Assembly (NCBI GenBank): GCA_014382645.1
Contig: JACNJI010000320.1
Span: forward strand, 1 to 5,393
DNA: 5,393 nucleotides
Origin: Verrucomicrobiota bacterium
GTDB taxonomy: Bacteria > Verrucomicrobiota > Verrucomicrobiia > Opitutales > Seribacteraceae
Reading direction: 5' to 3'
Both the position numbers and the translations under genes were made by a program. Positions 1 through 5,369 of this stretch are shown here, piece after piece. Under the pieces are notes generated by a model, which made no database searches, had not been told where the DNA came from, and worked only from the letters and a program-made list of their open reading frames with translations. The first letter of the stretch is position 1. Every line of letters begins with the position of its first letter.

Positions 1-101
1 GATATTTCGGGCGTTATCCCCCAAGGCTGTCATTGCGAGCCACAACGTGGCGCGGCAATCCAGCGAAACCGTAATGCGGGATGCCCAAGCGATGCGTCTC
101 C
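1..101. repeat. Direct repeat copy 1 (left part of a 235-base period)
   Basis: This stretch recurs at 236-336, shifted by exactly 235 bases. By eye the two align without gaps over 101 columns with 8 differences: at 56, 73, 84-88 and 99 of this copy. The shared part includes the left arm of the palindromic element (28-65) and the spacer after it, so the whole unit was duplicated and not only the palindrome. The window starts inside the repeat, so its true left boundary cannot be seen and further copies may lie upstream. Confidence 0.9.
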
Positions 102-199
102 CCTTTACGGTGTGGAGTGGCGGGGGCGGATGCGGGATGCCGGGGCGTGATGGTTCGCGGTCGCTGGATTGCCACGTCGCTGCGCTCCTCGCAATGACA
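28..199. repeat. Palindromic intergenic repeat (CHCEERSDVAIQ-type)
   Basis: Two 38-base arms, 28-65 and 162-199, are inverted copies of each other. The outer 12 bases (TGTCATTGCGAG) and inner 12 bases (GGCAATCCAGCG) of the left arm are perfectly matched by the right arm, while the central 14 are mostly different, giving about 29 of 38 matches. Read on the minus strand the right arm translates to CHCEERSDVAIQ, and the left-arm version reads CEPQRGAVIQ. Such peptides are familiar as false proteins from repeats scattered between genes in many bacterial phyla. The roughly 96-base spacer contains a smaller inverted pair (ACCGTAA 68-74, TTACGGT 105-111) and a direct pair (TGCGGGATGCC 75-85 and 131-141). 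No transposase is present, so it would be a non-autonomous element if mobile. Its function is unknown. Confidence 0.8.
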
Positions 200-235
200 A
201 CGCGGGAAGTGGGGCGGGCGTGGTTGGTTATTCTC

Positions 236-336
236 GATATTTCGGGCGTTATCCCCCAAGGCTGTCATTGCGAGCCACAACGTGGCGCGGTAATCCAGCG
301 AAACCGTCATGCGGGATGTATGGGCGATGCGTCCCC
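236..336. repeat. Direct repeat copy 2, truncated unit
   Basis: This is the second copy of the sequence at 1-101, including a left arm at 263-300. It stops matching at about 336 and has no partner right arm downstream, so the inverted-repeat unit is only half present. Eight bases past the point where similarity ends lies a perfect 12-base palindrome, TCCTTGCAAGGA (344-355), which may mark the junction. Open frames that cross this region on either strand are translations of the repeat and are not counted as genes. Confidence 0.85.
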
Positions 337-385
337 AACATGGTCCTTGCAAGGAAGGTCTGTTGGAGAATAAGGAGGTTCGAGC

Positions 386-455
386 GGGCTGGATTTCCTG
401 TATTCATCCACCTTGGCTTATGCCAAGTTTACAGGGTGAATGTCAGCCCTTTTTT
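386..455 (+). terminator. Long nested stem-loop with T-run: terminator or 3' end of a structured RNA
   Basis: Three stems nest inside each other: GGGCTG 386-391 with CAGCCC 444-449; ATTCATCC 402-409 with GGGTGAAT 434-441 (one G-U pair); and CTTGGC 412-417 with GCCAAG 422-427 around the tetraloop TTAT. Six T follow directly at 450-455. A short alternative terminator hairpin, AGGGTGA (433-439) with TCA-bulge-CCCT (443-450), overlaps the same T-run. The T-run lies on the plus-strand side, so this would end a plus-strand transcript coming from outside the window or from the repeat. It is poorly placed for the minus-strand regulator gene, as no T-run follows on that strand. The pairing is visible; the function is inferred. 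Confidence 0.5.
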
Positions 456-515
456 CTGCCACTATGGGATGCTGCTGAACCTTGATTGGGAGTTAGAACC
501 AACCTAGAAGAATTT

Positions 516-1421
516 CTACTTACCGTCTTTTGACGATGCTTTTTTCTCACCCTTCATCAATTCAATGAACGAGCGAATAGCGGGTGTGAGGAGTTTGTTT
601 TTCTTGTGAATTATGGCTAGGGGTCGTAAGAATTTACCACCGTTTAGCTTACATGAAACCAGTTGATTCTGGCCAACTTCATTGCGGATGGTGCTGGCGG
701 GAAGGATTGCGCAACCGGCGTTGATCTCGATTGCGCGCTTCACCGTCTCTACATTGTCGAATTCCATTACAAGGCCTATGGTGACATTGGCTTTTCTCAG
801 TATTTCATCGGTTGCCTTACGAGTCGGTATGTCACGCTCGAAAGCGATGAAGTCGAGACCTTGAAGGTCCGAAAGCTTTACACTTTTCTTCTTTGCCAAG
901 GGATGCTCGCGGTGCGTGGCTAGTACCAGTTCGTCCTCGGCGAAGGGGATAACCTGCAGTTCCTTGTGTTTATTGGGGAAGGCTACCAGTCCGAGGTCCA
1001 CTGAACCGTGGAGCACATCTTCGTAGACGAGATTGGCTCTCCGATACTCGACTCTCACATTGACCGAAGGGTACTCCTTCATAAAACCTTTGAGGTAGGG
1101 GGGGAGTCCGTGGAGTCCGATACTGTTGACAGTGGCGAGCTGAATGGTTCCGCTCACGATGTTGCGCATTTCCTGTAATTCGCAGTTGAGCTTTTCATAC
1201 AATCCTAGAATTTCACTGAAAGTAGTATAAAGCTTAGCCCCTTGAGGGGTAAGGCGAAACTTCTTTTGGTTGCGATCGATGATCATCATGTCATAATGAA
1301 TTTCCATCGCCTTGAGTTGCTGGCTGACCGCTGATTGAGTCACTCCGTTCAAGCGGGCGGCTTTGGAAAAGCTTTTCGTTTCGACCAAGTCGCAGAAAGT
1401 CTTGAAATTCTGAATTTGCAT
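516..1421 (-). CDS. LysR-family transcriptional regulator
   Basis: A 301-residue protein, the usual LysR length. An N-terminal winged helix-turn-helix occupies roughly residues 1-60, with the recognition segment around 18-40 (FSKAARLNGVTQSAVSQQL), followed by the wing (RLTPQGAKLY). The linker helix spans about 62-88. The periplasmic-binding-protein-like effector domain runs from about residue 91 (GTIQLATVNSIG) to 290, and holds the family-typical strand VDLGLVAF (141-148) and a GCAILPAS segment (236-243). It should act in the cytoplasm as a DNA-binding activator or repressor responding to a small molecule. The ligand cannot be read from sequence; overall it resembles the CysL/CbbR-like branch, but I would not assign a symbol. 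The ATG at 1419-1421 places the HTH at the normal distance from the N terminus. No Shine-Dalgarno sequence is evident. It is divergent from yggS across 69 bases, the classic arrangement for LysR control of itself and its neighbour. The basic C-terminal tail (GEKKASSKDGK) is unremarkable. Confidence 0.93.
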   Translation of the reverse strand: MQIQNFKTFCDLVETKSFSKAARLNGVTQSAVSQQLKAMEIHYDMMIIDRNQKKFRLTPQGAKLYTTFSEILGLYEKLNCELQEMRNIVSGTIQLATVNSIGLHGLPPYLKGFMKEYPSVNVRVEYRRANLVYEDVLHGSVDLGLVAFPNKHKELQVIPFAEDELVLATHREHPLAKKKSVKLSDLQGLDFIAFERDIPTRKATDEILRKANVTIGLVMEFDNVETVKRAIEINAGCAILPASTIRNEVGQNQLVSCKLNGGKFLRPLAIIHKKNKLLTPAIRSFIELMKGEKKASSKDGK

Positions 1422-1490
1422 TGGGACACATAAATTAATTATTCTAATCTAAAGCAACTACATATTTGTTCTTCTTATAGGTTTCTCATC
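1422..1490. promoter_or_regulatory. Divergent promoter/operator region between the LysR gene and yggS
   Basis: These 69 AT-rich bases must carry the start signals for both divergent genes unless those lie inside the coding regions. A dyad ATTA-TTC-TAAT lies at 1438-1448, and TTA-N8-TAA at 1439-1452 fits the loose T-N11-A LysR box (T1440, A1452). AATTAATT at 1433-1440 is also palindromic. On the minus strand TTGCTT (1454-1459) followed 17 bases later by TTTATG is a weak sigma-70-like pair. On the plus strand CATATT (1461-1466) is a possible -10. In DNA this AT-rich such matches occur by chance, so the location is supported by gene orientation more than by motif. Confidence 0.35.
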
Positions 1491-2204
1491 ATGATAAATT
1501 CAGAAGTTTTCCTAAACAATTTGATCGAGGTTAAAACGCGCATTGCCACAGCCTGTGATGCAAGTGGTCGTTCTACTGAAGAGGTTGCCTTGTTGCCAGT
1601 CACGAAAACATGGCCCACGGAGGCAGCCCGAATGGCGTTTTCCGCGGGTTTTTGTTCAGTTGGTGAAAATCGTGTTATGGAAGCCTTGGAAAAGATGGAA
1701 GAGGTGAGTGAAGCAGGGCATTGGGAACTGATTGGCCATCTGCAGTCGAATAAGGCGAAATTCATTCCAGGCAATTTTGTCCGCGTTCAAGCAGTCGACT
1801 CGGAGAAACTTTTGCGATGTTTGGATGCCGCCGCCGCAAACTCGAACTGTCTTTTGCGGGTATTGCTTCAGGTTAATGCGGGTAAAGATCCCGCAAAATT
1901 TGGCGTTTTGCCTGAAGAAACGGATGGCTTTCTGGAAGCGGCGCTTTCCTGCCCTAATTTGAAGGTCGAAGGTTTCATGACCATCGCTCCCTTTGCCCCC
2001 GAGGATCCATCCGTTGCTCGGAGTTGCTTCGAATCCCTTCGTGAATTGCGGGATCGCTTGGTGGGATCGTTTGAAGTCGAGTTGCCCGAGTTGTCGATGG
2101 GAATGTCGGGTGACATGGAAGAAGCCATTCGAGCGGGGAGCACCTTGGTCAGAGTCGGTTCCGCCTTGTTTGGCGACCGCATGCAAAGAAATCCCTCGAT
2201 ATGA
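1491..2204 (+). CDS. yggS: YggS/PLPBP-family pyridoxal phosphate homeostasis protein
   Basis: A 237-residue protein of the YggS/YBL036C/PROSC family, a cytoplasmic PLP-binding TIM-barrel protein with no known catalytic reaction. It buffers the cofactor and affects amino-acid and keto-acid pools. Lys39 in LLPVTKTWP is the expected Schiff-base lysine. Family signatures follow in order: GEN (58-60), HWELIGHLQSNK (77-88), the substrate-side motif KFG (136-138), GFMTIAPFA (161-169), LSMGMSGDMEEAI (201-213) and the phosphate-binding GSTLVRVGSALFG (216-228). The length is typical and all motifs are intact. The ATG at 1491 is the natural start, though no clear Shine-Dalgarno precedes it. It is the first gene of the plus-strand group and divergent from the LysR regulator. 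In many bacteria yggS sits beside division or pilus genes (proC, pilT); here it shares an operon with a prepilin peptidase three genes on. Confidence 0.95.
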   Translation: MINSEVFLNNLIEVKTRIATACDASGRSTEEVALLPVTKTWPTEAARMAFSAGFCSVGENRVMEALEKMEEVSEAGHWELIGHLQSNKAKFIPGNFVRVQAVDSEKLLRCLDAAAANSNCLLRVLLQVNAGKDPAKFGVLPEETDGFLEAALSCPNLKVEGFMTIAPFAPEDPSVARSCFESLRELRDRLVGSFEVELPELSMGMSGDMEEAIRAGSTLVRVGSALFGDRMQRNPSI

Positions 2205-2238
2205 AAGCTTGCCCCGGCCACCTGAGTGGCGCGACTCT

Positions 2239-3114
2239 GTGCAAGTGACTGAAAATCCTTTGTCTCCTGATAGGGCGAAAGCTCTGCTCGGTCTTCTCGA
2301 TGATGACTCGCCCTTCGTGAAGAAGGCTTTGCTTGAGGAATTGAAGCGTCTGTCCGGTTCCGCTGAGATTTTGTTGAGAGATACAGCACAGGGATTGGAT
2401 GCGAGTCTGGCCGGGCGGGCTACTAAACTTCTTTATGAATTAGGTTGGGCGGATGGAGTACAGGCTTTTTTGGAGTTTATTCGTTCTCTTAAATATGAAC
2501 TAGAAACAGGCTGGTTTTTACTGGATCGTACGGTTTCTCCGACCTGTGACATAGCTGCCTGTCACTTGTTTTTGGACGAAATGGCTGAGCGTTGTCGAGA
2601 ATTGATGACGCCGCCGACTTCGGCAAGAGAGCAATGCCGGATTATGAATCGAGTGTTTTTTCATGAATATGGTTTCAGGGGGGCGACAAAGGATTTCAGT
2701 GACCCCGACAACAGCTTTATTCATAAGGTCGTGGAACGTCGTCGAGGTTTACCTATAACGCTTTCCGTCATTTATTTACTGGTGGCCCGACGCATTGGCT
2801 TTGAACTAGAACCGATCGGGCTTCCGGGACGCTTCATGGTCGGTTGCTTTACGGAAGAACCTCCCTTTTACATCGACGCATGGGCCGGAGGTCGTTTCCG
2901 AGAGGCGCATGAACTGGAAGCTTTCTTGGGCGACTCGTCTTCGGGGCAGTCGGGCTCCTATTTGCTGCCCGTGACGGTAGCTGAAACGCTAAGTCGGGGT
3001 TGTCGCAATTTGGCCATGCATTATCGCCAAGCGGGAAATATGGATTTGGCAGGGCTCTTTCTTCGGTTCGTCTCTGAATTTGATGGTGCCCTGCGCCGTG
3101 AGGCGAATGCCTGA
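2239..3114 (+). CDS. SirB1-family transglutaminase-like and TPR protein
   Basis: About 291 residues from the chosen start. An acidic/helical N-terminal part (LLDDDSPFVKKALLEELKRL, residues 19-38) resembles a HEAT-like repeat. The central SirB1/Transglut_core2 region contains the block NSFIHKVVERRRGLPITLS (158-176), then GLPGRFMVG (194-202) and YIDAWAGGRF (211-220). A C-terminal helical pair (251-278, NLAMHYRQAGNMDLAGLFL) matches the TPR-like tail of the family. The biochemical role of SirB1 proteins is unknown. The family lacks the usual transglutaminase cysteine, and here the histidine expected in PG-H-F is Arg (PGRF), so proteolytic or crosslinking activity is unlikely. There is no signal peptide, so it is probably cytoplasmic. 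The start is uncertain: the frame has no suitable ATG after yggS, and candidates are TTG 2209, GTG 2239 (chosen, with GAGTGG at 2224-2229 as a weak ribosome site) and GTG 2245. The frame remains open back to ATG 1993, but that would lie entirely over yggS and the added residues look non-native. The 3' end overlaps aroE by 8 bases. Confidence 0.83.
   Translation: MQVTENPLSPDRAKALLGLLDDDSPFVKKALLEELKRLSGSAEILLRDTAQGLDASLAGRATKLLYELGWADGVQAFLEFIRSLKYELETGWFLLDRTVSPTCDIAACHLFLDEMAERCRELMTPPTSAREQCRIMNRVFFHEYGFRGATKDFSDPDNSFIHKVVERRRGLPITLSVIYLLVARRIGFELEPIGLPGRFMVGCFTEEPPFYIDAWAGGRFREAHELEAFLGDSSSGQSGSYLLPVTVAETLSRGCRNLAMHYRQAGNMDLAGLFLRFVSEFDGALRREANA
3099..3105 (+). promoter_or_regulatory. Ribosome binding site deciding the aroE start
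   Basis: GTGAGGC lies within the end of the upstream gene, a few bases before ATG 3107. It supports translation of aroE from this overlapping start. The other upstream ATGs in the same frame (3080 and 3083) have no comparable site and lie further inside the upstream gene. An ATG at 3161 also has a GA-rich stretch before it (AGAGGGA), so internal initiation is not excluded. Confidence 0.45.
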
Positions 3115-4018
3115 GGAAATCTTAAGACCTGAGGATTTGACGGGCATATCCTCAGAGGGAATGTCTCTTGCCGTTCTCGGTTTTCCGATCGGGCATTCCA
3201 TTAGTCCCGAAATCCATAATGCAGCTTTGGTCGAAATGGCTAAGTCGGATCCCCGCTTTTCGAAATGGAGTTATCGGCGCATAGAAGTCGAAGCCGAGCG
3301 TTTGTCGGAGGTGTTGCCGATCTTGCTAAAGACAGGATTTCGCGGACTAAACCTCACGATTCCTCACAAGGTTCAAGCTCTGGACTTAGTGGTGGAACTG
3401 AGTGCCGAGGCGAAAGCCATAGGTGCCGTCAATACCTTGCTGGCCAGTGACGACGGATGGCGAGGTTTCAATACGGACGGTTATGGTTTGGAACAAGCCC
3501 TGCGGGAGGAGTTGGAGGTCGACCTAGAGGGGGCCCAAGTGATTCTTCTCGGTGCCGGCGGAGCTGCTCGAGCGGCGGCGGCTCAATGCCTCCTTCGAGG
3601 TTGTCGCAAGCTTTGGATCGGTAATCGTTCGTCTAACCGACTGGCCGAGTTGCTAGCCGCTTTGCCCAAAGTGGGCGATGAAGTCGCCAGTGTGAAAGCT
3701 TTCGCTTTTGACGAAGCATCGTCGGTATTTGCCGATCAAAGTGAACTCGTCGTCATCAACGCGACCTCTCTCGGATTGAGGCCCGAAGACCCTTCACCCA
3801 TCGACCTCTCCGCGTTGCCGATGGGAGTGAAGGTTTACGACATGGTCTACAATCCCGCGGAGACCGCCTTGCTCAGGCAGGCGCGAGATCTCGGCTTGCG
3901 AGCGACCAACGGCTTATCCATGCTAGTTCACCAAGCGGCTCGCTCCCTCGCTATTTGGACTGGAACGGATGTTCCCGTAGGCGCAATGTTTGAGGCCGCT
4001 CGAAAAAAACTCTCTTAA
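3107..4018 (+). CDS. aroE: Shikimate dehydrogenase (NADP+)
   Basis: A 303-residue cytoplasmic enzyme catalysing NADPH-dependent reduction of 3-dehydroshikimate to shikimate, the fourth step of the shikimate pathway to chorismate. The substrate domain has FPIGHSISPEIHNAA (26-40) with the shikimate-binding serines 31 and 33, and LNLTIPHK (81-88) ending in the catalytic Lys88. AVNTL (107-111) and FNTDGYG (121-127) supply the paired Asp124. The Rossmann domain shows the GAGGAARA loop (149-156), the NADP-selective strand end GNRSSNR (172-178) and NATSLGL (218-224). C-terminal YDMVYNPAETALL (244-256) and ATNGLSMLVHQAA (266-278) are standard. All key residues are present. About 18 residues precede the domain (MPEEILRPEDLTGISSEG); I recall similar extensions in Verrucomicrobiota AroE proteins, and they argue for the 3107 start over ATG 3161. 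It overlaps the previous gene by 8 bases, implying translational coupling, and ends one base before the prepilin peptidase start. Confidence 0.96.
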   Translation: MPEEILRPEDLTGISSEGMSLAVLGFPIGHSISPEIHNAALVEMAKSDPRFSKWSYRRIEVEAERLSEVLPILLKTGFRGLNLTIPHKVQALDLVVELSAEAKAIGAVNTLLASDDGWRGFNTDGYGLEQALREELEVDLEGAQVILLGAGGAARAAAAQCLLRGCRKLWIGNRSSNRLAELLAALPKVGDEVASVKAFAFDEASSVFADQSELVVINATSLGLRPEDPSPIDLSALPMGVKVYDMVYNPAETALLRQARDLGLRATNGLSMLVHQAARSLAIWTGTDVPVGAMFEAARKKLS

Positions 4019-4019
4019 A

Positions 4020-4955
4020 ATGAATTTCATGTTATCGGCCTTTGTCCAAGAACACCCGACTTTTTCCGGCATTTGGGCCTTTATCCTAGGAAGCGTCTTC
4101 GGCAGTTTCCTGAATGTTTGTGCCTACCGTATTCCCCGTGATGAATCAATGTGGAGACCCGGCTCGAGATGCACTTCTTGCAGCACTCCGATTCCCTGGC
4201 GGCTTAATGTCCCCATTTTTTCATGGCTATTATTGCGAGGGAAGGCAGCTTGCTGCGCCACCAGAATTTCATCGCGATATTGGATCGTGGAAGCATTGAC
4301 CGGTGCGGCTTTTGCATGGGCGGTTCTAACTTTCGGTGGCGGTGCTTATCCGGAGAAAGCTCTCATTGCCTCTGTTTTTGCCTGTTTGCTAATAGGCGCA
4401 GCCTTGACCGATCTTGAAAGTTTTATCATTCCCGATCGTTTCAGTATTGGCGGAGCCTTGATTGGGTTGGCCTTAGCATTTTTCTTTCCCGCGATGCGAT
4501 TGGGTGTAGAAGTTGGAGGCAAGTTAGAGCATTTTCAATCCGGTTTGGATGCACTGGTCGGGATGCTAGTGGGTTCGGCCTCTCTTTATTGGATTGGTCT
4601 TCTTGCCGAAAAAGCTATGGGAAAAGAGGCCTTGGGGGAAGGCGACGTCAAGTTGCTGGGATGCATCGGGGCATTCTGCGGTTGGCAAGGCGCCTTGTTC
4701 ACAATCTTCGGAGGTGCCTTAATCGGTACGATTATGCTATTGCCCGTGGCCTTGATTCAAGGAAAGGCCAAGCCCGAAGGGGATGAATCAGGCGAGCAGA
4801 GAGCTAAGGTCGGATGGGGCGTCGAAGTACCCTTTGGCCCTTTTCTTGCAACTGCGGCGTTGATTTATCACTTTGGACTTTTCTCATTGGTTGATCCGTG
4901 GTTCGAGAACTTTCGGATTATTCTTGCGTCAGATGTTACTCGGTTTTCATTTTGA
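4020..4955 (+). CDS. pilD: Type IV prepilin peptidase / N-methyltransferase (PilD/GspO family)
   Basis: A 311-residue polytopic inner-membrane aspartic protease. It would cleave the leader of type IV prepilins or type II secretion pseudopilins and N-methylate the new N terminus. Membrane segment 1 carries GSFLNVCAYRIPR (28-40). The cytoplasmic methyltransferase region follows with CTSC (51-54) and SWLLLRGKAACCATRISSRYW (69-88). The catalytic aspartates are both present: Asp131 in LTDLESFIIPD (129-139) and Asp209 in GEGDVKLLG (206-214). PFGPFLA (271-277) is the usual late motif. Several hydrophobic segments fit the normal eight-helix topology. One oddity is that the second zinc-site pair, normally CxxC, is a single adjacent pair Cys78-Cys79. 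The start is ATG 4020, one base after the aroE stop; ATG 4029 would give 308 residues and is nearly as good. Sharing an operon with aroE and yggS, and with no pilin or secretion gene in view, it probably serves substrates encoded elsewhere. Confidence 0.95.
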   Translation: MNFMLSAFVQEHPTFSGIWAFILGSVFGSFLNVCAYRIPRDESMWRPGSRCTSCSTPIPWRLNVPIFSWLLLRGKAACCATRISSRYWIVEALTGAAFAWAVLTFGGGAYPEKALIASVFACLLIGAALTDLESFIIPDRFSIGGALIGLALAFFFPAMRLGVEVGGKLEHFQSGLDALVGMLVGSASLYWIGLLAEKAMGKEALGEGDVKLLGCIGAFCGWQGALFTIFGGALIGTIMLLPVALIQGKAKPEGDESGEQRAKVGWGVEVPFGPFLATAALIYHFGLFSLVDPWFENFRIILASDVTRFSF

Positions 4956-5033
4956 CGTTGAGTTCTTCAGACTGAAAAGACATCGATAGTCACCCTTTTC
5001 GTTTTACTAAAGAGCCATATAGACTGCCTTTCG

Positions 5034-5369
5034 ATGAAGAAAATTCTGACCGCTAACCGCAGCGAAATAGCTGTGCGTGTTTTTCGCAGCGCAACCGAAC
5101 TGAACTTTCGTACAGTTGCCATCTACGCCGAAGAGGATCGTTTTGGCGTTCATCGCTTCAAAGCCGACGAAGCTTACCTCGTAGGGAAAGGGAAGGGACC
5201 CGTAGCCGCCTATCTAGATATTGAGGGGATTGTTTCGATTGCCAAGGAGAAGGGAGTCGGCCTCATCCATCCCGGCTATGGATTTCTTTCCGAAAATTCT
5301 CTCTGCGCTCACGCTTGCGCCGAGGCGGGTCCTACCTCTGTCGGACCGCGGCCCCAACGATTGCGGTAG
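5034..5369 (+). CDS. pyc: Pyruvate carboxylase, N-terminal fragment (biotin carboxylase domain)
   Basis: 111 residues that match the start of pyruvate carboxylase, the biotin-dependent enzyme making oxaloacetate from pyruvate, bicarbonate and ATP. The order is MKKILTANRSEIAVRVFR (1-18), EEDRFGVHRFKADEAYLVG (33-51), GPVAAYLDIEGI (55-66) and HPGYGFLSEN (79-88). The block DRF-HRFKADEAYLVG with PVAAYLDIEGI is typical of pyruvate carboxylase; the AccC subunit of acetyl-CoA carboxylase differs there. A whole enzyme is about 1,150 residues, so this is only the 5' end. The frame stops at TAG 5367-5369 (GPRPQRLR-stop), yet the eight codons after it (VGAKCAGL) still align with the expected region around GDK-A-A. 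Read errors at a contig edge are the simplest explanation, with a true nonsense mutation as the alternative. The start lies 78 bases after the prepilin peptidase gene with no evident Shine-Dalgarno, so it may be separately transcribed. Confidence 0.82.
   Translation: MKKILTANRSEIAVRVFRSATELNFRTVAIYAEEDRFGVHRFKADEAYLVGKGKGPVAAYLDIEGIVSIAKEKGVGLIHPGYGFLSENSLCAHACAEAGPTSVGPRPQRLR

Noticed and set aside
1..336. CRISPR array
   Set aside because: Only two copies at a 235-base period, with unit length and internal palindromes unlike CRISPR repeats, and no cas genes.
372..378. AAGGAGG, a perfect Shine-Dalgarno-like sequence
   Set aside because: No ATG, GTG or TTG lies at a useful distance and no coding frame follows; it is probably chance.
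370..400. tRNA-like T-arm (GGTTCGAGC)
   Set aside because: The flanking bases do not form a T stem, and no acceptor or anticodon arm can be drawn around it.
14..507. Several open frames of about 110 codons on both strands in the first 500 bases
   Set aside because: They are translations of the palindromic repeat (CHCEERSDVAIQ, CEPQRGAVIQ) with no domain, no conserved start and mutually overlapping frames.
1993..2238. Upstream extension of the SirB1-like frame back to ATG 1993
   Set aside because: It lies over the 3' part of yggS, which is clearly the coding frame there, and the extra residues (rich in W, C and P) look like out-of-frame translation.
1656..2389. Long minus-strand open frames opposite yggS and the next gene
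   Set aside because: They are shadows of the plus-strand genes, with low-complexity translations and no recognisable motif.
4956..5033. Possible promoter for pyc (TTGAGT at 4958, TATAGA at 5018) and palindrome TTCAG-A-CTGAA at 4966-4976
   Set aside because: The hexamers do not pair at acceptable spacing, the TATAGA would leave almost no leader, and the palindrome has a one-base loop and no T-run, so it is neither a convincing promoter nor a terminator.
5058..5066. ANRSEIA in pyruvate carboxylase where biotin carboxylases usually have ANRGEIA
   Set aside because: Ser at this position is seen in known pyruvate carboxylases, so it is not a sign of inactivation.
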